64,000 bases of DNA from Pseudomonas marvdashtae (GTDB taxonomy: Bacteria; Pseudomonadota; Gammaproteobacteria; Pseudomonadales; Pseudomonadaceae), in NCBI RefSeq assembly GCF_014268655.2, contig NZ_JABWQX020000001.1, positions 1,952,001-2,016,000 of the forward strand, in the 5' to 3' direction. This document shows positions 31,637-40,232 of this stretch, in pieces. The number at the start of each line of letters is the position of its first letter. Positions within the stretch are counted from its first letter, which is position 1. A program made the position numbers and the translations under genes. The notes beneath the pieces were generated by a model. The model had not been told where the DNA came from. It did no database searches and saw nothing but the letters and a program-made list of their open reading frames with translations.

Positions 31637-32875
31637 ATGTCGGAGAAAATAAATAATTACATAAATACAGCCCGCTCTGTTGAGATTGGCAACCCTTCTT
31701 GGGCTCTTGCACAGATATCTGGTTTGACTGATTTAAGTATTCGGCATGTCCAGCGGGGCCGGATGGAAGATCAGAATGGTCATTCCTTCATGAATATGTG
31801 TTCTTGCTCATATCTCGGCCTTGAGGTCGACGAGCGTCTGGCTCAGCGTGCGGCGGATTATGTGTTGAGCTGCGGTACGGTGAATTTACCCACCTCTCGC
31901 ATCAGAATAAGATTGAAGGAGCTCGACGAGCTGGAAGACCGCTTGTCGGCGCATTTTGACTGCACAGCATTCACGGCGACGTCCTGCAGTGCGGGTATCG
32001 TTGCTTCTTTACCCCTGCTCGCAGCCGGTATGTTTACCGAGGGACAGCGGCCGTTTTTGATTTTCGATAAGCATGCCCATTTTGCCTTGAATCAGGTCAA
32101 AGCTATTTGTGGTGATGAAACTCAAGTTGTGACGTGCAACCATAATGACGTTGATTTTATCGAGGATATGTGCAAGCGATATCCACTGGTGGCTTACGTA
32201 GCTGACGGAGCCTATAGCATGGGAGGGAATGCGCCAGTTGAAAAGCTTTTGATGTTGCAGGATAAGTATGGTTTGTTTCTTTATTTTGATGACTCTCATT
32301 CCTTGAGTGCCTACGGCGAGAAAGGCGAAGGCTACGTTCGAACTTTTACGCCGGAACTGAATCCGCGAACGATATTAGTCTATTCCTTGGCAAAAGCTTT
32401 TGGAGCCAATGGTGGCGGTATTTTTATGTCCAATAAAGCTAACTACCATCAGGTCTTCAGGCGTTTTGGCGGGCCGATGTCTTACTCTCAATATGTTAAT
32501 CCAGCCACAATGGGCGCGGCAATGGCCTCTCTGGATATCCATAAAACCGGTGAACTGGCCACGCTGCAAGATAGGCTCAACTCCAATATTCGGCTTTTTG
32601 ACAGCGTGTTTGCTACTGATCATGCCGGGTCGCGTCTACCGATTCGGGTTATTCCACTCGAAAGCCCGGATATGGCTATAAGCGTTTCCGAGGGTGTATT
32701 CAAGCGGGGATATTATTCATCCGCCGTGTTTTTCCCTATCGTCGCAAGAAATAAATCAGGCTTGCGCGTAATGATGCGTGCCGATATGTCGTCGAGCGAT
32801 ATTTTGGGTTTTTGCTCCGCAGTCAAAGCCGAGATTGAAATAGCCAGTCTGCTTCCGAAATTTGCAAATATATAG
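31637..32875 (+). CDS. PLP-dependent alpha-oxoamine synthase-like enzyme (BioF/Kbl/SPT family)
   Basis: 412 residues from MSEKINNYINTARS, with AAGGAAG before the ATG. Fold type I aminotransferase of the alpha-oxoamine synthase group: CSYLGLEVDERL (usual N-x-Y-L-G-L), H146 in FDKHAHFA stacking on PLP, D-x-S-H (D218/D219, H221) in FDDSHSLSAYGEKGEG, and the Schiff-base K253 in SLAKAFGANGG. Relatives (AONS, KBL, ALAS, SPT, CqsA) condense an amino acid with an acyl-CoA, usually losing CO2. Here the metal- and CoA-type partners downstream fit such chemistry. The canonical D-D-A-H has Ser in place of Ala. First gene of the cluster and probably the committing step; the substrates are not predictable. 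Confidence 0.85.
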   Translation: MSEKINNYINTARSVEIGNPSWALAQISGLTDLSIRHVQRGRMEDQNGHSFMNMCSCSYLGLEVDERLAQRAADYVLSCGTVNLPTSRIRIRLKELDELEDRLSAHFDCTAFTATSCSAGIVASLPLLAAGMFTEGQRPFLIFDKHAHFALNQVKAICGDETQVVTCNHNDVDFIEDMCKRYPLVAYVADGAYSMGGNAPVEKLLMLQDKYGLFLYFDDSHSLSAYGEKGEGYVRTFTPELNPRTILVYSLAKAFGANGGGIFMSNKANYHQVFRRFGGPMSYSQYVNPATMGAAMASLDIHKTGELATLQDRLNSNIRLFDSVFATDHAGSRLPIRVIPLESPDMAISVSEGVFKRGYYSSAVFFPIVARNKSGLRVMMRADMSSSDILGFCSAVKAEIEIASLLPKFANI

Positions 32876-32883
32876 AGGTCGCA

Positions 32884-33711
32884 ATGTCTAATCTCGTCCC
32901 AAGAAGCTTGTTGTACTGCTCCGCCTTGCATCCTGAACAGTATGTAAAAAGTGCCTTGGCTGATGTCATGGTCATAGATTTAGAGGATGGCGTTCCGGCA
33001 TTGCAAAAAGCCCAAGCCAGATCATGTGTGGCACAATTTTATAATTCCAGTGTTATACAGCGCACGGCCCTGCGCATTAATCCGCTGCGTGATAATCAGG
33101 GATTGCTAGATTTGCTTTTAGTGCAGTCACTTAATCATCGCCCGGAATTCATCATTATGGCTATGACCGAAGCGGCTGCTGAAATAGATGTTGTTCGGGC
33201 CAATTTGAACCGTAGCGAAGAAAGCCCCAAAATATTGGTTACGGTCGAGACGCCGGGATGTTTGCGTAATATTCATGACATTGCTTCCAGCGCTGACGGA
33301 CTGATTTTTGGTTCGGCGGACTATGCGGCCAGCCTAGGTGTCACGATTGGAGGCTGGAATAATATGCTGCATGCGCGCGCGAGTATCGTGTCCGCTGGTA
33401 GCGCGGCGGGCATACCTGTATTTGACACAGCTTATTTCCAACTCGATAACGAGGCAGGCCTCCTGCAAGAATGTTGCGATGTTCGTAACATGGGTTTTAG
33501 TGGCAAGACAGCCATACATCCAAAGCAAATTCCTCTAATTAATGAAATGTTTACCCCGTCCAATGCTGAATATGAACACGCACTGGCAGTTGTGCAGGCA
33601 GCGGAGAACAGCGGCGAAAAGATTACTAAATTGAAAAATCTTATGGTTGGGCCACCGTTTGTAAAACAAGCAAAAAAAGTGATTCAGCGGGCTCACGAGT
33701 TGAGACGATAA
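32884..33711 (+). CDS. HpcH/HpaI aldolase / CitE-like CoA-ester lyase
   Basis: 275 residues from MSNLVPRSLLYCSA, GAGG 5 bases upstream of the ATG, 8 bases after the previous stop. TIM-barrel CitE family: VIDLEDGVPALQKAQAR, R64 in ALRINPL, metal ligands E122 (TVETPG) and D146 (FGSADYAASLG), and the AIHPKQIPLINEMF end. Relatives cleave or form malyl-CoA, citramalyl-CoA or beta-methylmalyl-CoA. Length is close to the short CitE-like lyases. With the MaoC gene next to it, the pair resembles the lyase/hydratase couple that interconverts beta-hydroxyacyl-CoA and enoyl-CoA intermediates; whether it works on CoA esters here is inference. Confidence 0.85.
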   Translation: MSNLVPRSLLYCSALHPEQYVKSALADVMVIDLEDGVPALQKAQARSCVAQFYNSSVIQRTALRINPLRDNQGLLDLLLVQSLNHRPEFIIMAMTEAAAEIDVVRANLNRSEESPKILVTVETPGCLRNIHDIASSADGLIFGSADYAASLGVTIGGWNNMLHARASIVSAGSAAGIPVFDTAYFQLDNEAGLLQECCDVRNMGFSGKTAIHPKQIPLINEMFTPSNAEYEHALAVVQAAENSGEKITKLKNLMVGPPFVKQAKKVIQRAHELRR

Positions 33712-33721
33712 GGAATAGTTT

Positions 33722-34246
33722 ATGGAACCGATGGTTTTGGCTCACGACCGGATTGGTGAGAACCGATACCGCGAATCGCATGGGTTGTATTTCGAACAAT
33801 TTGTGATAGGTGATGTTTTCGAGCATCGGCCCGGTCGTACCGTGACAGAGCTCGATAATATATGGCAGTCGTTAATCAATATGAATAACCATCCTGCTCA
33901 TATTGATCTTGCTTATGCGCAACAAACTGAATTCCAGAAACTTCTAGTTAACAGTTCGGTTACGTTGTCAATTGTCAGCGGTATGACGGTGGCGACCATG
34001 AGCGCCCGAGCGATCGCGAATCTGGGTTGGGATGAAATTCGTTTGCCTTGTCCGGTTTATGTCGGCGACACCCTGTATGCGGAGAGTGAGATCGTTTCCA
34101 AGCGCGAGTCCCGGTCGCGACCCGGACAGGGGATTGTCACTATCAAGGTTATCGGTCGTAAGCAATGCGGAACACCAGTGATTACCTACTTACGCACATT
34201 TCTAGTTCCGAAAAAAGATGCTGCGCAAGATTATGCTATCGGGTAG
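33722..34246 (+). CDS. MaoC-family (R)-specific hydratase/dehydratase
   Basis: 174 residues from MEPMVLAHDR, with AAGGAA 7 bases upstream. Single hot-dog domain; the catalytic region reads NMNNHPAHIDLAYAQQTEF, matching the (D/N)-x-x-x-x-H pattern of MaoC hydratases such as mesaconyl-CoA hydratase, followed by SVTLSIVSGM and the strand with CPVYVGDTLYAESEI. Role is likely reversible dehydration of the product of the CitE-like lyase. It lies 10 bases after that gene. No signal peptide. Confidence 0.83.
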   Translation: MEPMVLAHDRIGENRYRESHGLYFEQFVIGDVFEHRPGRTVTELDNIWQSLINMNNHPAHIDLAYAQQTEFQKLLVNSSVTLSIVSGMTVATMSARAIANLGWDEIRLPCPVYVGDTLYAESEIVSKRESRSRPGQGIVTIKVIGRKQCGTPVITYLRTFLVPKKDAAQDYAIG

Positions 34247-34289
34247 GTGGTTTTTTTAAAATTTGATGAAAAACAAATAGGAATGTGTC

Positions 34290-35030
34290 ATGACCAAGCT
34301 TGCTGTTATTACTGGTGGAAATTCAGGAATCGGTGAAGCCTGCGCATGGCGCTTTGCAAGAGAAGGATACGAGGTCATCGTTTGTGGGCGACGCCGGGAG
34401 CAGAACATAGCGTTATGTGAACGCATTCTAGACGCGGGAGGTCGAGCTTACGGCTATGAGGTTGATTTGCGCGATCCTCAGGCCCTCGGAGATTTTTTTC
34501 GAAGGGTGGCAGCTGATCACTCATCGGTGAATTGCCTTGTGAACAGTATTGGCATCGAGGGCTCTCCATTCACGCTGACTGAAGACTATTCCGACGCTGT
34601 TTTCGAGGATGTCATGGCAACCAATGTCAGGGCTCCATGGCTGTGCATGAAAGCTGTATTACCCCAAATGCGAGCCTTGGGTGCCGGCAGTATCGTCAAT
34701 GTGGCTTCGCTAGCAGGTCTTCGGGCGAGTGTTACGGGTGGTTCGGTTTACTCCGCAAGCAAACATGCTTTGGTGGGGATGAGCAGGGCTGCGGCAAGGG
34801 AGTATGCGCCTTATGGCATTCGCATTAACGCAGTGTGCCCGGCGTTTGTCCGCACCCCCTTATCACAGGACATCCTGGGAGGACGTCTGGATGACGTTGG
34901 TAGCTCTCACCCATTGAATCGTATCTGCGAGGCGGAGGAGGTCGCCAGCGCGGTCTATTGGTTGAGTTCACAGGAAGCGTCGTTCATCACCGGCATCGCC
35001 ATGCCTGTGGATGGAGGCACTCAGGCATGA
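34290..35030 (+). CDS. SDR-family oxidoreductase (FabG-like)
   Basis: 246 residues from MTKLAVITGGNSGIG, AGGAA before the ATG. Classical short-chain dehydrogenase: cofactor motif TGGNSGIG (residues 8-15), N112, S140, Y154 and K158 in YSASK, all intact. CGRRR after the second strand (R34-R36) suggests NADPH preference. Probably reduces a ketone or oxidises an alcohol in the pathway. 43-base gap from the MaoC gene; 52 bases to the next start. Confidence 0.9.
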   Translation: MTKLAVITGGNSGIGEACAWRFAREGYEVIVCGRRREQNIALCERILDAGGRAYGYEVDLRDPQALGDFFRRVAADHSSVNCLVNSIGIEGSPFTLTEDYSDAVFEDVMATNVRAPWLCMKAVLPQMRALGAGSIVNVASLAGLRASVTGGSVYSASKHALVGMSRAAAREYAPYGIRINAVCPAFVRTPLSQDILGGRLDDVGSSHPLNRICEAEEVASAVYWLSSQEASFITGIAMPVDGGTQA

Positions 35031-35082
35031 AGGTCAGCTGCTACAGAAAGCCGGTTCAAACATTGCGGAACGAGGAATTAGC

Positions 35083-36072
35083 ATGCTGCTGCTAAACCGC
35101 GAAGATATTGGACAGTGTGTCAATTTTCCAAGGCTTGTCCAAGCACTCGAAGACGCTCATAAGGCGTTCGCATTGGCCTCGCCAGTGGCTCCACAGCGTC
35201 TGATCATCGCTCATGAACGGCAAAACGCTTTTTCACTGTTTATGCCAGCGTTTCTTCCAGCGAGCCAGACGCTGGGAGTCAAGATTTCATCGTTTCATCC
35301 CGGTAATGCGGCGCGCGGTTTGTCGGCCGTCAACGGGGCGGTGCTATTGATGGATATTGAAACCGGGCAGCTACTTGCGTTGCTTGACAGCACGGCTCTC
35401 ACTGCTACCCGTACCAGCGCCATGAGTGCATTGGCGACGGACAAACTGTGTCCGCGCGTGCAGCTCAACTTGGCGGTTATCGGCGCCGGGGCACAAGCTG
35501 CCGCTCATATAGAGGCAATAGCCACGATTCGTGAGTTAGGGGAGATCAAAATATTTTCGCGTCGGTTCTACCAGAGTGAATTGCTGGCTGAACGTCTTTC
35601 CACTGAGCTGTCGTTGTCGATTACTGCGGTCCGACATATAGATGAGGCGCTCAAGAACGCAGATATCGTATGCACGACGACGTCCCATGATGGTTTGCAG
35701 CCTTTGATTAGTGCGCACCAACTGAAGCCATCCGCCCACGTGAATGCTATTGGCGGCAGTTCCAAGCTGGCATGTGAAATCGATCCTGAATTGTTGGCTA
35801 TTGCCCAAGTATATGTCGATCATCTGGGGGCTGCTCGATGTGAGTCGGGAGAAGTAGCGCAGGCTTTGGCGCGATCCCTTATTGGAGAGAAAGATATCCA
35901 GCAAATGAGTGAATTGGTTACGGATAATCCTCCATCTATATCGCTCAAGCGTGGGTTGAGTTATTTCCGCAGCGTAGGGCACGCCAGTCAGGATATGGTG
36001 GTCGCTGCTTTTATTTATAGGTATGCAATGGACAATCAGGTCGGCTTTAGCTGTGACTATATGTGTAACTAG
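35083..36072 (+). CDS. Ornithine cyclodeaminase / mu-crystallin family protein
   Basis: 329 residues from MLLLNREDIGQCVNF; I prefer the ATG at 35083 with GAGGA 8 bases upstream over the longer reading that overlaps the SDR gene. Rossmann motif VIGAGAQAAAHIEA, preceded by TALTATRTSAMSALAT and followed by the family's NAIGG-S and HASQDMVVAA stretches. Members are NAD-dependent: ornithine cyclodeaminase, alanine dehydrogenase, ketimine reductases and 2,3-diaminopropionate synthases (SbnB-like). Several occur in pathways to non-protein amino acids. The exact reaction here is open. Confidence 0.85.
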   Translation: MLLLNREDIGQCVNFPRLVQALEDAHKAFALASPVAPQRLIIAHERQNAFSLFMPAFLPASQTLGVKISSFHPGNAARGLSAVNGAVLLMDIETGQLLALLDSTALTATRTSAMSALATDKLCPRVQLNLAVIGAGAQAAAHIEAIATIRELGEIKIFSRRFYQSELLAERLSTELSLSITAVRHIDEALKNADIVCTTTSHDGLQPLISAHQLKPSAHVNAIGGSSKLACEIDPELLAIAQVYVDHLGAARCESGEVAQALARSLIGEKDIQQMSELVTDNPPSISLKRGLSYFRSVGHASQDMVVAAFIYRYAMDNQVGFSCDYMCN

Positions 36073-36131
36073 CGCCTCGGGTAATGGATGCTCTAAAAAG
36101 GTTTGTAACCGACAGGGAAAGATAGGTGTAT

Positions 36132-37109
36132 ATGAATATTCTGATGATTGATTCAAGACGAGCGAATTATGTCGATGCTGGTGAATACCCCAGGGAGTCA
36201 GCACTAAGGCCATATTTGTTAGAGGTTACATCCAATCCATCCGATGACCAATTAGCTTGGGCGGATGGAGTTGTTGCCTTCCACTCGGTTGTCATCGATA
36301 AACCCTTAATCGCCAAAATGCATCGCTGTCGCGCGTTGGTGAAAGCAACCATCGGTGTAGATGACGTCGATATCGAGGCCTTGAGCGCAAAGGGTATCTT
36401 GCTTTCCAATATTGGTTCGGTGGGCGTCGAGGAAGTCGCTGAGCATGCGATGGCTCTTATCCTTTCAGCCCAGCGAAAGCTTTTCGATTACGCCGCAGAT
36501 ATTAGGCGAGGTGGTTGGGATTGGAGAGCGCATTCCGGTGAGGTCAAAGCTTGCAGTGATACGGTCTTGGGGCTAATCGGTTACGGGGCGACCGGACGGG
36601 CGTTGGCCCATAGGGCGGCTGCCATGGGCTATCAAGTTTGCTATTACGATCCTTGCGTTGAACGATGCGTTGAAGACATTGCGCAAGGTGAATCATTGGA
36701 GTCATTGCTTTCCAAGGCAGACGTCATATCGTTGCATCTGCCTCTTACCCCCGACACCCGGCACCTGCTCAACGATAGGTTCTTTTCACGTATCAAGCGT
36801 GGCGCAACACTGGTCAATACGGCGCGTGGTGCAATCGTAGATACTGACGCGTTGCTCAGGGCGTTGAAGTCTGGGCATGTTTCAACGGCCATGCTAGACG
36901 TCCTTGAGGAGGAACCAGCCCCTCCACAAATGCTTATCGATCATGAGCGCGTAGTGCTGACCCCTCATGCGGCGTTTTACAGCAAACAGTCCCTACTAGA
37001 GTTAAAGACCAATGCTTTATCAGCATTACTGGGGCTATTGCGGGGAGAAAGAGTCGACACCGTAATCAATCCAGGTTGCGCACAGGTGGAGGAGAAGGGG
37101 TATGCCTGA
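36132..37109 (+). CDS. D-isomer-specific 2-hydroxyacid dehydrogenase family protein
   Basis: 325 residues from MNILMIDSRRANYV; a GTG two codons upstream (36126) is possible. The NAD-binding motif is GLIGYGATGRALAHRAAAMG, then the catalytic set: arginine in NTARGAIVD, glutamate in DVLEEEPAPP and histidine in LTPHAAFYS. Closest in look to the CtBP/phosphoglycerate dehydrogenase branch. It could interconvert a 2-oxo and a D-2-hydroxy acid, or oxidise a hydroxyl intermediate as SerA does. Its stop overlaps the next gene's start by 8 bases. Confidence 0.86.
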   Translation: MNILMIDSRRANYVDAGEYPRESALRPYLLEVTSNPSDDQLAWADGVVAFHSVVIDKPLIAKMHRCRALVKATIGVDDVDIEALSAKGILLSNIGSVGVEEVAEHAMALILSAQRKLFDYAADIRRGGWDWRAHSGEVKACSDTVLGLIGYGATGRALAHRAAAMGYQVCYYDPCVERCVEDIAQGESLESLLSKADVISLHLPLTPDTRHLLNDRFFSRIKRGATLVNTARGAIVDTDALLRALKSGHVSTAMLDVLEEEPAPPQMLIDHERVVLTPHAAFYSKQSLLELKTNALSALLGLLRGERVDTVINPGCAQVEEKGYA

Positions 37110-37845
37110 GTTAAAACTAGCAGATACTGAGTCCTTGAAGTCTGGTTTGCCAGCCTGGTTCGACTTGGCTATAGGGAACAGCATTCTTCAATACGGCCAA
37201 CGCTTGGCTGCGCGGCAGTTATTGGTCAATACCCTTGGCAACATTGCGATACGTAGCCACTGCCCGTATTGGCGACGAGAGGTGGTTTACACCAAGTATC
37301 GAGGAGTGTCGCTGGAAGAGTGTGGTCTTGAGCATCTGGCGGTCTTGGACCTACAGTCCAACAAACTCTTGCATGGTCGTTTTCGCCCCAGTGTAGGACA
37401 CCAGATGCACCGGGAGATCATGCGTTGCCGCTCCGACGTCAATGCCACTGTGCACCTTCATCCTAACGACGTCATTTCCTTTTTTGCTGTCATGCGATGG
37501 CAAGAAATGGAATACGTTTCGAATGACACCGCGCTTGTAATGGGTAAGCCGCCTTGCATCCTTGGTGAAGGTGTCAACATTGAGCTGGACGTGAGCGCCA
37601 TCAGGCAGTGTGCTCATGACACCAACTGTATTGTAATGCCAGGACACGGCATCACCAGCTTTGGGCGCGACTTATCTGAGGCGTTTCATCGTGCAGTGGC
37701 GTTTACTGCGGAAATCACTCGGCTAATTACTAGCCAATGTTTGTCGGCGGCGACAGGTAAATCAGTGTTGTATACCAGCGAAGAACAGGTACGGCAAATG
37801 TATGAGCTAGGTGAACAGGTGATTTACGGGAGCCAGCTAAAATGA
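37102..37845 (+). CDS. Class II aldolase/adducin-family protein
   Basis: 247 residues from MPELKLADTE with a strong GGAGGAGAAGGGG site upstream. Family traits: LVNTLGNIAIRS (usual G-N-(I/L)-S phosphate/carboxylate loop), VHLHPNDVISFF with two zinc-ligand histidines, and PGHGITSFG with the third. Members make or break C-C bonds through an enediolate (fuculose-phosphate aldolase type) or act as decarboxylases or epimerases. Here it may be the second C-C-bond enzyme of the pathway. Its stop overlaps the following ATG by four bases. Confidence 0.85.
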   Translation: MPELKLADTESLKSGLPAWFDLAIGNSILQYGQRLAARQLLVNTLGNIAIRSHCPYWRREVVYTKYRGVSLEECGLEHLAVLDLQSNKLLHGRFRPSVGHQMHREIMRCRSDVNATVHLHPNDVISFFAVMRWQEMEYVSNDTALVMGKPPCILGEGVNIELDVSAIRQCAHDTNCIVMPGHGITSFGRDLSEAFHRAVAFTAEITRLITSQCLSAATGKSVLYTSEEQVRQMYELGEQVIYGSQLK

Positions 37846-38945
37846 AGATTAATCAATATATAAGGCGGTCCGCGTCGTGGGAGGCGCCTGAACGCGATCT
37901 ATCGTCAATTTTGCTGGATTTAAACGAAAATCAGTTTCTAGACGGTTTTCTAACAGAGTTTCTTGCTGCCGAACTAAAGGTGCAGGATCTGTTTACTTAT
38001 CCAAACTATCAATCGCTGTTGGCCGAGCTGGCAGATTACTGCAAAACTTCGACTGACAATTTGCTTCTGACCAATGGAGCGGATCAGGCGATCGATTTGG
38101 TAGTACGCTTACTGTTCTCTCAGGGGGACCGGGTGGTCATCCCTTCTCCGGTGTTTTCCTTCTACTATCAAATGCTCTCCGTGGCTGGCGTCGAACCGGT
38201 GATTGTGGGGTTTGAGAGGCAGGCACAAAGTTTTACGCTTTCGACCAGAGTTGTTCTCGATGCTCTGCACAACTGCCAAGGACTGATCCTATGTAACCCC
38301 AATAATCCTTTAGGGGTGCGAATTGACACTGAGCAACTGAGGATTTTGATTGAGGCTTGTGTGGAGTTGGACAAACCACTGATTGTTGATGAGTGCTACT
38401 TTGAGTATTTACAACATACCTGTCTCGACCTATGCGGAGCCGTTAGGCAGTTGTTTATAATTCGTTCGTTTTCCAAGTATTTCGGTCTGGCGGGGCTGCG
38501 CCTGGGTTATGTCGTCACACATTCGGAGTCAATTAACGAGTTGTTGAAAGTGCGAGGGCCGTGGGATGTAAATCACGTTGCCGTGAAGGCAGCCCTTTTC
38601 TGTCTGAATAACCGTAAAGCATTGGAGCGAGCCCACTGCGAACTAGCCCGTGTGAAGCGCGAGATCATCGAATTTTCGCGGGCTTATGGAATTGTTGTTT
38701 TCGACAGCGAAACAAATTTTTTGCTGCTGGAAGATCAGCGTGACGGTCGTCTCGCGAAGGCTTTCGCCAAGGCAAATATTCGCATATGCGATTGCTCAAA
38801 ATATCCTCACAGTTTCGGATTGCTTGAAAACATTTTGCGCGTGGTCGTTCCGGCGCCTTCTGATCTCCAGGCATTTAAAATGGCGATAATGCAGGGAGTC
38901 GGTGATCAGGAACGCAGGATTGATGGAAAGGAAACCCTTCGGTAG
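37842..38945 (+). CDS. HisC-like class I/II aminotransferase
   Basis: 367 residues from MKINQYIRRSASWEAPERD. Aminotransferase fold type I, histidinol-phosphate-aminotransferase branch: DLNENQF at the N-terminus, LLTNGADQAIDLVV, CNPNNPLG (PLP-phosphate and substrate region), VDECYFEYL, and the lysine in SFSKYFGLAGLRLGYV. It could install or exchange the amino group of the final product, or act as a decarboxylase like other HisC-like proteins in natural-product clusters (CobD type). Translation is coupled to the aldolase gene. Confidence 0.87.
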   Translation: MKINQYIRRSASWEAPERDLSSILLDLNENQFLDGFLTEFLAAELKVQDLFTYPNYQSLLAELADYCKTSTDNLLLTNGADQAIDLVVRLLFSQGDRVVIPSPVFSFYYQMLSVAGVEPVIVGFERQAQSFTLSTRVVLDALHNCQGLILCNPNNPLGVRIDTEQLRILIEACVELDKPLIVDECYFEYLQHTCLDLCGAVRQLFIIRSFSKYFGLAGLRLGYVVTHSESINELLKVRGPWDVNHVAVKAALFCLNNRKALERAHCELARVKREIIEFSRAYGIVVFDSETNFLLLEDQRDGRLAKAFAKANIRICDCSKYPHSFGLLENILRVVVPAPSDLQAFKMAIMQGVGDQERRIDGKETLR

Positions 38946-40162
38946 TGAGATCTTTGGTAATAATGACCAATTTGAACAGCAACATGCGCAATGTGGTGGT
39001 GCTTCGATTGCTGTTCGTCATGGCGAATGCTTTGGGCCCTTTTGCGGCGTTATTTTTACAGCGTCATTACCATTTCGATAGTTCCGAGGTCGCGGTGGTG
39101 ATAACACTGATGTCGGTATTTTTTCTTGTCGGAAACTTGTTTGGAGGCGTATTGGTCAAGCATTATTCGTTCAGAATATTGTTGGCAAGTTCATCTTTTT
39201 GTTCGTTTGTATGCTTGCTGGGCGCGATGTTGCTTGGGGCGCCGGTTGCATCCGTTGCAACGGTTTTGCTGTTCATGTTCTTTGCAGGGCTGGTTACCCC
39301 CGTGTTCAGTCTGTTGACCTCTTTGGCGGCTAACGATAGCAATCGCATCGTTTTTTTTGGGTATCTGCATCTTGCCAGCAATCTGGGGGGAGCCCTGCTA
39401 TTTGTCATTGGCGGATACTTGCTGGGGCTGGGCAGCGTTTACCTCATTGTTTTTGCTACGCTTGTGAGTCTGTTATGTCTTGCCTCAAGTGTCTCTCTTC
39501 GGCTTCCGACAAATCACCATAGCGCTGATGCAACAGTGGAATCCTCGAAGGGGTTGATAGTTAACCTGCCGAGGATTGTGGTACTGGCAGGGGCCATGTT
39601 TTTTGCGCTGGCGGTACTGGATGCGCAGCGTGAGTACCACTTGCCTTTATGGCTTACGGAGCTAACGGCAGGTGAGGCAGCGAGCCTGTTCGGTGCGGTA
39701 GGTATCGTCAACGCGTTGCTGGTGATATTGCTGACGCAGCCATTAATCGCATTAACATCGCGTTTAGGGCCACTCACAAATTTCGCGCTTGCTGCGATTT
39801 TTTACAGTATTGGCTTTGGCGCCTATGCCATCTTCGAACATACGGTCCTGATTCTTTTGTTTGTATTTTTTTGGACACTGGGCGAAATTCTGAGTGTGAC
39901 CTATATCACTGCCCTCATTTCACAGAAGGTTTCTTTGACTTCCCAAGCTGCGCTTTTTTCGTTTGTGCCGGTTGTGCTGGCTGGCGCGCGAATAGTATCT
40001 GTCGGGCTTGGGGCCTCGCTGATTGCGGGTGTTGGTTTTAAATTGAGTTGGGCGTTTTATGGCGGACTGGGTATCGTATTAGGAGCAATCTTTTTTTGGA
40101 TTGGCGCTCGATCAAAGAAATTATCGCGACGTAGCGGGGCAGAAGCTAAAGGTACAGTCTGA
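38945..40162 (+). CDS. MFS transporter, probable exporter of the cluster product
   Basis: 405 residues if started at GTG 38945 (AAAGGA upstream; TAGTG overlap with the previous stop); ATG 38963 gives MTNLNSNMRN and 399 residues. About 12 membrane helices with a cytoplasmic loop near the middle (LRLPTNHHSADATVESSKG) and a basic tail (ARSKKLSRRSGAEAKG), as in the sugar-efflux/MdtH-like major facilitator proteins. Position after the enzymes and before leuS suggests export and self-protection. Substrate unknown. Confidence 0.85.
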   Translation: MRSLVIMTNLNSNMRNVVVLRLLFVMANALGPFAALFLQRHYHFDSSEVAVVITLMSVFFLVGNLFGGVLVKHYSFRILLASSSFCSFVCLLGAMLLGAPVASVATVLLFMFFAGLVTPVFSLLTSLAANDSNRIVFFGYLHLASNLGGALLFVIGGYLLGLGSVYLIVFATLVSLLCLASSVSLRLPTNHHSADATVESSKGLIVNLPRIVVLAGAMFFALAVLDAQREYHLPLWLTELTAGEAASLFGAVGIVNALLVILLTQPLIALTSRLGPLTNFALAAIFYSIGFGAYAIFEHTVLILLFVFFWTLGEILSVTYITALISQKVSLTSQAALFSFVPVVLAGARIVSVGLGASLIAGVGFKLSWAFYGGLGIVLGAIFFWIGARSKKLSRRSGAEAKGTV

Positions 40163-40232
40163 AATACGCTTCCAAATCCTTAGAAGAAAACGGGCCATTT
40201 CGAACGTTGAGATTGAAAATTGAGGACTATCT

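Noticed and set aside
31637..40162. Identification of the cluster as a specific known pathway (furanomycin, vinylglycine toxins, AMB)
   Set aside because: The vinylglycine and AMB clusters known to me are built differently, and I cannot recall a published furanomycin gene set to compare with; kept as a hypothesis only.
40163..40232. Leader peptide or T-box controlling the cluster leuS
   Set aside because: The 70-base gap has no leucine-codon run, no T-box motif and no attenuator hairpin.
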